A stretch of DNA of 64,000 bases from Prochlorococcus marinus XMU1402 (GTDB taxonomy: Bacteria; Cyanobacteriota; Cyanobacteriia; PCC-6307; Cyanobiaceae), in assembly GCF_017696205.1 (NCBI RefSeq), contig NZ_JAAORD010000001.1, positions 806,001 to 870,000 of the forward strand, written 5' to 3'. This document shows, in pieces, positions 57,076 through 64,000 of the stretch. The position numbers and the translations under genes are program-made. Under the pieces are notes generated by a model. That model made no database searches. It was not told the origin of the DNA and saw nothing but the letters and a program-made list of their open reading frames with translations. Every line of letters starts with the position of its first letter. Position 1 is the stretch's first letter.

Positions 57076-58299
57076 TTGATTGTGATAAAAAAAATATATT
57101 CTTTTTTCTTTATTGTTCTTATATTAGTAACATCTCCATTCTTAATAAGATATTTACTAACAAAACAGAAAATAACTATTTTAAATAGTATTTATTTTAA
57201 TTTCCCGGGAATAATTAATAAAAACAAAATATGTCCTTCTTATGATGCTTTATTGAATCAAACGCTTGATGATTCTTTTAGTGTATCAATTATTAATAAT
57301 AATGGAGAAATAATAAGTTCCTACAATGAGGATGTTCCAAGGTTGCCGGCATCTAACCAAAAATTATTCTCATCAGCTTATGTTTTAAGTAAATATAAAT
57401 TAAATAATAATTTAAAAACTTCCTTATATAAAAATAAAAGCGATTATTATTTACACGGTCAAGGTGATCCAGATCTTAATTATGAACATATAATCGAACT
57501 AATTTCAAATGTTAAAGAAAATAAAATTATTAACTTTAAAATTGTAGAAATTGATTCAAAATTATATTGGCCTAATGGTTGGACAAATACTGATAAACTT
57601 TACGAATATGGATCTCCAATTACATCTCTTGCAATAGAAAGTAATTACAATAAATATTATGATATTTATGCATTAAAAAATTTTATTGAAAATTATTTAA
57701 AAAATAAATTTCCAAATTCAAAAATAAATATAGATTTTTTTGATTCAGAAAAAACTTTTTATTTAAAAAATATTAAAGAGATAAATAAAGTATATTCAAC
57801 TCCAATTCTTTCATTATTAACTCTAACAAATTCTGAAAGCCATAATTTTACGGCTGAATCTCTTTTTAAAAATGCCTCAAATACATGGAACGATAATAAC
57901 TATATAAAATTGAAAAGATGGCTTGAAAATAAAGGCCTCCCAGTAACTAATGCATACTTTGCAGATGCTAGTGGTTTGTCTCGAAAAAATAAAATTACAA
58001 CAAAGTTAGTTGTATTGTTTTTAGATAAAATGAGATATTCTAATGATTTTAATGCTTATCAATCTACACTTTCAATTACGGGAGTGAGAGGAACGTTAGC
58101 CAAAAGATTTGTAAATAGTGAATTGTCTGGAAAGTTTTTTGGCAAAACTGGGACTCTTTCGAATGTCTTTGCATTATCTGGCTTTTTATATAAAAATGAT
58201 AAGCCAATAATTATTAGCATTATCCAAAATTCTAATAAAATTGATAAAGAAAAAGCTTTTAATTTATTACGTGATCTTTATTACTTGAGATCCTGTTAA
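57076..58299 (+). CDS. dacB: D-alanyl-D-alanine carboxypeptidase (S13/PBP4 family)
   Basis: Cell-wall carboxypeptidase/endopeptidase of 407 residues. The amino end has a signal anchor (YSFFFIVLILVTSPFLI), so it acts in the periplasm. The three active-site motifs are SxxK in LPASNQKLFSSAY, SxN in NSESHNFTAESLF, and KTG in KFFGKTGTLSNVF. The start may be TTG at 57076 or GTG at 57082. It is shorter than E. coli PBP4, so the accessory insertions between motifs 1 and 2 are reduced. It is the last gene of the dapF run and converges on coaD. Confidence 0.9.
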   Translation: MIVIKKIYSFFFIVLILVTSPFLIRYLLTKQKITILNSIYFNFPGIINKNKICPSYDALLNQTLDDSFSVSIINNNGEIISSYNEDVPRLPASNQKLFSSAYVLSKYKLNNNLKTSLYKNKSDYYLHGQGDPDLNYEHIIELISNVKENKIINFKIVEIDSKLYWPNGWTNTDKLYEYGSPITSLAIESNYNKYYDIYALKNFIENYLKNKFPNSKINIDFFDSEKTFYLKNIKEINKVYSTPILSLLTLTNSESHNFTAESLFKNASNTWNDNNYIKLKRWLENKGLPVTNAYFADASGLSRKNKITTKLVVLFLDKMRYSNDFNAYQSTLSITGVRGTLAKRFVNSELSGKFFGKTGTLSNVFALSGFLYKNDKPIIISIIQNSNKIDKEKAFNLLRDLYYLRSC

Positions 58300-58306
58300 A
58301 AAAATA

Positions 58307-58780
58307 TTATTTAAAATAGTCTTTTAAATCCTTCTCAACAGAGGGGGGTACCATGTGATTAATTTCACCACCAAATTTTGCAACTTCTTTTACTAAAGAA
58401 CTACTAAGAAAACTATAATTTGTATTTGTCGATAAAAATATAGTTTCAATATCATTATTAAGTGATTTATTTGTATGAGCAATCTGTAGTTCATACTCAA
58501 AATCACTCATTGCTCTTAAGCCTCTGAGAATAAGATTAGCTTTTAGATCATTTGCACAATCAACAGTTAGACCAGAATAAGAAATAACTTCAATATTAGG
58601 TAAATGAGAAAGAGAATTTTTTATTTGTATTATTCTTCTTTCAAGATTAAATGTTGGTGTTTTAGAGGTATTTTCTAAAACAGCAACTACTAGATTGCCA
58701 AATATTTTTTCAGCCCTTTCTATTAAATCAAGATGCCCATTTGTTAAAGGATCAAATGTACCTGGATAAAGAATTTTCAT
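58307..58780 (-). CDS. coaD: phosphopantetheine adenylyltransferase
   Basis: Second-last step of coenzyme A synthesis: adenylates 4'-phosphopantetheine. 157 residues, the usual length. The nucleotidyltransferase motif is [38 protein letters not shown] and [20 protein letters not shown] are the substrate and ATP blocks. ATG start. It converges on dacB with 7 bases between stops and is divergent from the flavin reductase gene (59 bases between starts). Confidence 0.96.
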   Translation of the reverse strand: MKILYPGTFDPLTNGHLDLIERAEKIFGNLVVAVLENTSKTPTFNLERRIIQIKNSLSHLPNIEVISYSGLTVDCANDLKANLILRGLRAMSDFEYELQIAHTNKSLNNDIETIFLSTNTNYSFLSSSLVKEVAKFGGEINHMVPPSVEKDLKDYFK

Positions 58781-58839
58781 GAATTTATTATGATCGAATA
58801 AGAAATTTAGTTAAAATAATATTATTAGTTAAATCAATT

Positions 58840-59328
58840 ATGACATTAAATCTAGAAGCAAAAAAAATCTTATTAAGAAAAATACCTCACGGATTATTTA
58901 TTTGTGGCGTTAGAGACGAGGATAAAAATGAAGTGAATGGATTTACTGCAAGTTGGGTGACTCAAGGTTCTTTCACCCCACCATTAGTTGTTATGGCTGT
59001 TAGAGCAGAGGGTTCTAGTCATGAAATAATAAAGTCAACCAATAAGTTCTCATTAAATGTGCTCAAAAGTGATCAAAAGGATCTAGCGGCTGTTTTCTTT
59101 AAACCTCAAAAAGCATTAGGAGGTAGATTTGAATCTGTTGAATTTAATTTAGGTGAGCTTGGATTGCCTATTTTAGTTGATAGTGTTGGTGGTGTTGAAT
59201 GTAATGTTGTTGGAAGTGTTATGCATGGAGACCATACCGTTTTTGTAGGAGAGGTGCAATCTGCTTATCTGAATAATGATGTTGACTCACTAAATTTATC
59301 TTCAACTGGCTGGAATTATGGAGGTTAA
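58840..59328 (+). CDS. flavin reductase family protein
   Basis: A 162-residue FMN-binding split-barrel protein of the flavin reductase/DIM6 type. Family words include VNGFTASWVTQGSFTPPLVV and STNKFSLNVLKSDQKDLAAV, with GGVECNVVGSVMHGDHTVFV near the end. It uses NAD(P)H to reduce flavin, or carries FMN for another oxidoreductase; the partner is unknown. ATG start. uvrC begins 9 bases after the stop, so they are likely on one transcript. Confidence 0.88.
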   Translation: MTLNLEAKKILLRKIPHGLFICGVRDEDKNEVNGFTASWVTQGSFTPPLVVMAVRAEGSSHEIIKSTNKFSLNVLKSDQKDLAAVFFKPQKALGGRFESVEFNLGELGLPILVDSVGGVECNVVGSVMHGDHTVFVGEVQSAYLNNDVDSLNLSSTGWNYGG

Positions 59329-59337
59329 CCACTATAA

Positions 59338-61296
59338 ATGAGTAATTCCTCTATCGAAAAAATAAATAACAAATATAATTTTAAAATTGAATATAAATTA
59401 ATTAATAATAAGGAGTTATTAAAATCAAGATTATCCGAAATTCCAAAGTCATCTGGTTGTTATCTTTTTAAAGATATTGATAATAACTTACTTTATATCG
59501 GTAAATCTAAAAAACTACGCAGTAGAGTAAGTAGTTATTTCAATAATTATTCAGATTTAACTCCCCGATTAAGTTTGATGGTTCGTCAAATAACTGAAAT
59601 AGAAATAATAGTCACAGATAGCGAATATGAAGCATTAAATTTAGAGTCAAATTTAATTAAAACAAACAAACCATATTTTAATATTCTTTTAAAGGATGAT
59701 AAGAAATATCCATATCTTTGTATAACTTGGAGTGAAAAATATCCTCGAATATTTATTACAAGAAGAAGAAGAAATAGAAATAATTTAGATAGATATTATG
59801 GACCTTATGTTGATGTCGGATTATTAAGGAGAACATTATTTACGATAAAAAAAATATTTCCACTTAGACAAAGACCAAGGCCAGTCTATAAAGATAGAAC
59901 TTGTTTGAATTATTCAATAGGAAGATGTCCAGGTGTTTGCCAAGAAGTTATATCATCTGACGATTATAAAAAAATAATGAAACAAGTATCTATGATATTT
60001 CAGGGAAGAAATGATGACTTAGAAATATTTTTACAACAAAAAATGCTGCAATTTTCAAATGATTTAGATTATGAGAATGCAGCAAAAATAAGAGACCAAA
60101 TTTCAGGTTTAAAATTATTAACTGAATCACAAAAAATATCAATACCAGATTCTTCAATTAATAGAGATATCTTTGGAATAGTTTCAGAAAAAAATGTAGC
60201 TAGTATACAAATTTTCCAAATGAGATCAGGTAAGCTCATTGGGAGAATTGGCTATAGTCAAAAATTAAATAATGAAGATGAAAATCTTATTTTACAAAAG
60301 ATATTAGAAGAGCATTATATGAATGTTGAACCTGTAGAAATACCATCAGAAATTCTTATTCAATATAACCTTCCAAAACAAGCAACCATAGAGGATTGGT
60401 TAACGGAGCTAAGAAAAAAGAAAGTAAAAATCCTAATCCCAAAAAGAAATAAAAAACATGAAACTGTAGAAATGGTTTTAAAAAATGCGAAATTGGAATT
60501 AGATAGAATATTAAATGGGATACAAGATAATGAATCATCAATTGAGGATCTTGCCCAAATACTTGAATTAAGCGAACAACCTAAAAGAATTGAAGGCTAT
60601 GATATAAGCCATATTCAAGGTAGTGACCCTGTAGCATCACAAGTAGTTTTTATTGATGGGGTTCCTTCTAAACAGCATTATAGGAAATATAAAATTAAAG
60701 ATCCAAACGTTTTTATAGGACATAGTGATGATTTTGCTTCGATATATGAAGTAATACAAAGAAGGTTTAAAAAATGGTCAAGATTTAAAGAAAGCGGAGG
60801 GGATTTTTCAATATTAAATGATAAAACGAACAGTAAATTAGACAATGAACTTCTATCAGATTGGCCTGATTTAATAATGATTGATGGAGGAAAAGGACAG
60901 TTAAATGCAGCTATTAAAGCATTAAAAGAATTAAATCTTGAGGAAGAAGTAACTATATGTTCATTGGCAAAAAAAAATGAAGAAATATTTATTCCAGGAT
61001 TTACTAAGTCTCTTGATACTGATGAAAATCAAAAAGGAGTTCTTCTATTAAGAAGGGTAAGAGATGAAGCACATAGATTTGCATTATCTTTTCATAGAGA
61101 CAAAAGATCTAAAAGAATGAATAGATCTCAATTGTCCCAAATCAGTGGATTAGGACCATCAAGAATAAGAGAATTGCTTGAGCATTTCAAATCAATAGAC
61201 GCGATAAGAATAGCTAGTAAGGAGGATTTATCAAAAGTTAAAGGACTTGGAAAAAATTCAGTTAATGATATATATGAATATTTTAACGAGTTATAA
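59338..61296 (+). CDS. uvrC: excinuclease ABC subunit UvrC
   Basis: Makes both cuts in nucleotide excision repair. 652 residues. The GIY-YIG nuclease is near the start (SGCYLFKDIDNNLLYIGKSK), the UVR motif is in FSNDLDYENAAKIRDQISGL, the RNase-H-like second nuclease includes GYDISHIQGSDPVASQVVF, and the end has two helix-hairpin-helix parts (ISGLGPSRIRELLEHF and VKGLGKNSVNDIYEYF). All domains are intact. ATG start, 9 bases after the flavin reductase gene. No LexA-type box was seen upstream. Confidence 0.96.
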   Translation: MSNSSIEKINNKYNFKIEYKLINNKELLKSRLSEIPKSSGCYLFKDIDNNLLYIGKSKKLRSRVSSYFNNYSDLTPRLSLMVRQITEIEIIVTDSEYEALNLESNLIKTNKPYFNILLKDDKKYPYLCITWSEKYPRIFITRRRRNRNNLDRYYGPYVDVGLLRRTLFTIKKIFPLRQRPRPVYKDRTCLNYSIGRCPGVCQEVISSDDYKKIMKQVSMIFQGRNDDLEIFLQQKMLQFSNDLDYENAAKIRDQISGLKLLTESQKISIPDSSINRDIFGIVSEKNVASIQIFQMRSGKLIGRIGYSQKLNNEDENLILQKILEEHYMNVEPVEIPSEILIQYNLPKQATIEDWLTELRKKKVKILIPKRNKKHETVEMVLKNAKLELDRILNGIQDNESSIEDLAQILELSEQPKRIEGYDISHIQGSDPVASQVVFIDGVPSKQHYRKYKIKDPNVFIGHSDDFASIYEVIQRRFKKWSRFKESGGDFSILNDKTNSKLDNELLSDWPDLIMIDGGKGQLNAAIKALKELNLEEEVTICSLAKKNEEIFIPGFTKSLDTDENQKGVLLLRRVRDEAHRFALSFHRDKRSKRMNRSQLSQISGLGPSRIRELLEHFKSIDAIRIASKEDLSKVKGLGKNSVNDIYEYFNEL

Positions 61297-61384
61297 ATAT
61301 TAATTAAATTTTGAAAAATAGATTTCTTGATATTGTTAAATATAACTATATTAAAAACATATATTTTTAAATTAATCTAGTAAT

Positions 61385-61951
61385 TTGGCAGCTGAAGCAT
61401 ATCTCTGGTTTAAATCACTTCACATTATTGGTGTAATCGTTTGGTTTGCGGGACTTTTTTATTTAGTAAGACTTTTTATATATCATGAAGAATCTAAAAA
61501 TATGGATAATGAATTAAAAATTGCCTTTAATAAACAATACACCTTGATGGAAAAAAGGCTGGCGAATATAATTACAACACCCGGGATGATATTAGCTTTA
61601 AGTATGGCTATTTGCATGGTTATTATGCAACCAAGTTGGTTAAGTGAGAAGTGGTTGCAAATTAAAATTTCTTTTGTTTTGGGATTAGTAATTTATCATT
61701 CTTATTGTTATAAAATAATGTATTCATTACAAAATGGTACTTCAACCATTTCAGCAAAAAACCTTAGATTATTAAATGAATTGCCTACTTTATTATTATT
61801 TATAATTGTACTTTTAGTTATTTTTAAAAATAATTTTCCAACTAGTATTGCTACATGGAGCGTAGTTGGACTAATTATTTTCATGTTGGCTTCAATTCAA
61901 TTATATGCAAAGATTAGAAAGAAAAATGAGAATTCATTAAGTAATGAATAG
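61385..61951 (+). CDS. hemJ: HemJ-type protoporphyrinogen IX oxidase (CopD-family fold)
   Basis: Oxidises protoporphyrinogen IX in haem and chlorophyll synthesis in many cyanobacteria that lack HemG/HemY. 188 residues, four or more membrane helices. The conserved histidine is in YLWFKSLHIIGVIVWFAGLF, followed by HEESKNMDNELKIAFNKQY and the second helix pair with LSEKWLQIKISFVLGLVIYH and LRLLNELPTLLLFIIVLLVI. The start is TTG. It overlaps the PHP gene by 8 bases. Related in function to the GUN4 gene at 18.2 kb. Confidence 0.9.
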   Translation: MAAEAYLWFKSLHIIGVIVWFAGLFYLVRLFIYHEESKNMDNELKIAFNKQYTLMEKRLANIITTPGMILALSMAICMVIMQPSWLSEKWLQIKISFVLGLVIYHSYCYKIMYSLQNGTSTISAKNLRLLNELPTLLLFIIVLLVIFKNNFPTSIATWSVVGLIIFMLASIQLYAKIRKKNENSLSNE

Positions 61952-62591
61952 GGAAGACTTAGTAAAATTAACTTCCAATATTAATAAAAATAGTTGTCCT
62001 AATAATATTAATTTTCACTGTCATACAAAATTTAGTGATGGAAGTTTAGAACCATATGAACTTTTAGATCAAGCTTATAAAAATAACTTGAAATTTTTAT
62101 CAATAACCGATCATCATACAATTAAAGCTCATGAATATATAAAAAAAAATAATATACTCAAAAATTATCCTAAAGATTCCTTTACATTAATTTCGGGAAT
62201 AGAAATTAATTGTTTGATTTTAGGATGTTTAGTACATGTAATTGGATTGGGAATAGATATAAAAAGTAAATACCTAAATCCCTACATCCTTGGAGAGTCT
62301 CCAATAGGTAATGATTTAAATATTAAATCAGTTATAAAATCAATAAATTTAGCTGGTGGTTTATCATTTCTTGCACATCCAGCGAGATACAGGATTCCCT
62401 TTTATAAATTAATTCCAGAGGCCAAAATACAAGGTATTGATGGAATAGAGGTTTGGTACGATTATGAACTTAATGAAGTATGGAATCCTAGTTTATTTGT
62501 ATGTTCAGAAATAGATAAATTAGCAGATAAATATTCAATGCTAAAAACATGCGGAACAGATAGTCATGGACTTTCGCTATTAGGTAGATAA
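61944..62591 (+). CDS. PHP-domain phosphoesterase
   Basis: A 215-residue metal-dependent PHP protein. The metal sites read NINFHCHTKFSDGSLEPYEL, FLSITDHHTIKAHEYI, SGIEINCLILGCLVHVIGLG, and the late SFLAHPARYRIPFYKLIP and LKTCGTDSHGLSLLG. Relatives hydrolyse nucleotide or sugar phosphates; the substrate here is unknown. ATG start overlapping hemJ by 8 bases, which couples the two genes. It converges on cobN with one base between the stop of this gene and that of cobN. Confidence 0.88.
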   Translation: MNREDLVKLTSNINKNSCPNNINFHCHTKFSDGSLEPYELLDQAYKNNLKFLSITDHHTIKAHEYIKKNNILKNYPKDSFTLISGIEINCLILGCLVHVIGLGIDIKSKYLNPYILGESPIGNDLNIKSVIKSINLAGGLSFLAHPARYRIPFYKLIPEAKIQGIDGIEVWYDYELNEVWNPSLFVCSEIDKLADKYSMLKTCGTDSHGLSLLGR

Positions 62592-62592
62592 T

Positions 62593-64000
62593 TTAGAATT
62601 CATTTTTTTCAATTATTGAATCAGTATTAATAATTATGTTCTTTAAATTTTCAATGACATCTGATGAAGAATTATTCCACATTTTTCTATTTACAATTTC
62701 AAGAAATCTTTGTGCAATATCTCTTAAAGCCCATGGATTATTCTCTAGAAAGAAATTCCTAAGATCCAGATCACATAACCATGATTTATAAACTTCATCA
62801 TAACACCAATCTGAGACTACTTCAGTAGAAGCATCAAAAGCATATAAGTAATCTAGTGTAGCTGAAAATTCAAACGCTCCTTTATAACCATTATCCTTCA
62901 TTCCATTTATCCATTTAGGGTTAAGTATTCTTGATATAACAACTTTATTAATTTCATCTTGTAATTTTGAAATTTTGGATAATCCAAATTTTGATAAATC
63001 ACCATGATACATTTCAGGAAATTTACCGCTCAATTTTTTTACTGCTGAAGATAAGCCACCCTGAAACTGATAATAATCATCAGAATCTAAAATATCATGT
63101 TCCTTATTATCTTGGTTATGAACAACTAACTGAACATTTTTAAGAGCATTTTCTAATGATTTTTTATCCTCTATAGGTTCAAGATTATCACTGTAAATCC
63201 ACTTACTCCAATTAAGAAAAGATTCTCCAAAATCATCAATATTTTCCCAATTAGAATTAGAAATTAGTTCTTGTAGTCCAGCTCCATATGAACCTGGCGC
63301 TGAACCAAATATACGATTAATTGAATCACCATCCCTTGATGCCCCAGCAAGAGGGTTAAATTTATCATCCTCATTAAGATTAGAAACAAGATTTATTGCT
63401 TTAGAAGTTAATTTTACTAACTGTGGAAATGCATCTCTAAACATTCCTGAAATCCTTAAAGTAACATCAACCCTTGGTCTTTCGAGAACAGATAAAGGAA
63501 TGATTTCTAGATCTACTACTCTTCTAGAGGGCCCATCCCAAATAGGCTGTACTCCTAATAAATATAGTATTTGACAAATGTCTTCACCACCATTTCTCAT
63601 TGTGGATGTTGCCCATACAGATATTGCTATATTTTTTAAATCTTCTCCATTATCTTGTTTGTATAAATCAAGTATTTGTGAGGCGGATTGACAACCAACA
63701 CTCCATGCTGATTCAGTTGGCAGTCCTCTCGAATCAACTGAAAAGAAATTTTTACCAGTGGGTAAAGCTTCAGTTTTACCTCTCGTAGGGGCTCCAGATG
63801 GACCACTTTTTACATATTGTCCATTTAACGAATTAATAAATGATAATTTCTCATTATATGAAGAATTAATGATTGGATATAGAATCTCTTTTTTTAATAA
63901 TAAAAAATACTTATTATGTTTTTTTTCATTAAAGAAATAGTCTATTATTTTCTGATTTTTATATTTCTCAAGATTTTTTATATTGATATTCTTTTTGTAA
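62593..64000 (-). CDS. cobN: cobaltochelatase subunit CobN (3' part, 5' end outside window)
   Basis: Large subunit of the aerobic, ATP-dependent cobaltochelatase that puts cobalt in hydrogenobyrinate diamide for vitamin B12 (some cyanobacteria also use CobN-like proteins for other chelations). The first ATG in frame (63600) is not the start: the frame continues open to the window edge with family words such as GKNFFSVDSRGLPTESAW and AISVWATSTMRNGGEDICQI. So about 469 C-terminal residues of a protein of about 1,200 are present. Also seen are SGMFRDAFPQLVKLTSKAIN and RIFGSAPGSYGAGLQELIS. It converges on the PHP gene. Confidence 0.9.
   Translation of the reverse strand, partial: YKKNINIKNLEKYKNQKIIDYFFNEKKHNKYFLLLKKEILYPIINSSYNEKLSFINSLNGQYVKSGPSGAPTRGKTEALPTGKNFFSVDSRGLPTESAWSVGCQSASQILDLYKQDNGEDLKNIAISVWATSTMRNGGEDICQILYLLGVQPIWDGPSRRVVDLEIIPLSVLERPRVDVTLRISGMFRDAFPQLVKLTSKAINLVSNLNEDDKFNPLAGASRDGDSINRIFGSAPGSYGAGLQELISNSNWENIDDFGESFLNWSKWIYSDNLEPIEDKKSLENALKNVQLVVHNQDNKEHDILDSDDYYQFQGGLSSAVKKLSGKFPEMYHGDLSKFGLSKISKLQDEINKVVISRILNPKWINGMKDNGYKGAFEFSATLDYLYAFDASTEVVSDWCYDEVYKSWLCDLDLRNFFLENNPWALRDIAQRFLEIVNRKMWNNSSSDVIENLKNIIINTDSIIEKNEF

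Noticed and set aside
62593-63600. cobN starting at the ATG at 63600
   Set aside because: The frame is open to the window edge with clear CobN residues, so that ATG is internal.

Overview
The window looks like a piece of the chromosome of a high-light-adapted Prochlorococcus, or a very close marine picocyanobacterium. The DNA is strongly AT-rich and the genes are packed tightly on both strands, with short gaps and many stop/start overlaps. Photosynthesis and cyanobacterial genes (psaK, psb28, a PAM68-like protein, a GUN4-domain protein, hemJ, several cyanobacteria-type DUF proteins) sit among ordinary housekeeping genes. There is no rRNA, insertion sequence, prophage or CRISPR array, and one tRNA (Ser, anticodon GGA). 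No stretch above 300 bases lacks a gene; the two longest gaps (about 210 bases each) are upstream of glnA and upstream of dnaK.

Layout. 1-7 kb: the 3' part of dnaE, a PAM68-like gene, rpsO, ruvA, a small secreted glycine-zipper protein, an EamA transporter and dnaG. 6.7-9 kb: a probable SOS operon umuD-umuC plus a small HExxH protein, preceded by a LexA-type palindrome. 9-20 kb: rlmH, rsmA, ispE, pdhB-secD-secF, an AI-2E-type permease, psb28, mnmH, a GUN4 gene, a small ATPase and a methyltransferase. 20-25.7 kb: glnA with a likely NtcA promoter and a clear terminator, a class V aminotransferase gene interrupted by an in-frame TAA, tadA and a PLP decarboxylase. 25.7-32.5 kb: a membrane GTPase, lspA, bioY, an ABC permease, pyk, a MazG-like gene, yggT and scpB. 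32.5-42.5 kb: ilvA, dxs, psaK, a DUF3593/DUF2499 pair, a secreted peroxiredoxin, rpmB, htpG, hisZ, an IMPase, a ferredoxin and tRNA-Ser. 42.6-49 kb: dnaK-dnaJ, a DUF3110 gene, a cyclophilin, ribBA, argC and purN. 50-64 kb: pgi, leuS, a dapF/desulfurase/DUF1995/dacB cluster, coaD, a flavin reductase, uvrC, hemJ, a PHP gene and the 3' part of cobN.

Genes that work together: replication and repair (dnaE, dnaG, ruvA, uvrC, umuDC, scpB); nitrogen control (glnA); protein folding and export (dnaK, dnaJ, htpG, cyclophilin, secDF, lspA); carbon and isoprenoid flow (pyk, pdhB, pgi, dxs, ispE); tetrapyrrole and cobalamin metabolism (GUN4, hemJ, cobN).

The points most worth a second look are the nonsense codon in the aminotransferase gene, the SOS-linked HExxH protein downstream of umuDC, scpB without a normal start codon, and two small membrane peptides (31 and 45 residues). 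All names come from reading protein sequences by eye; no database search was possible.
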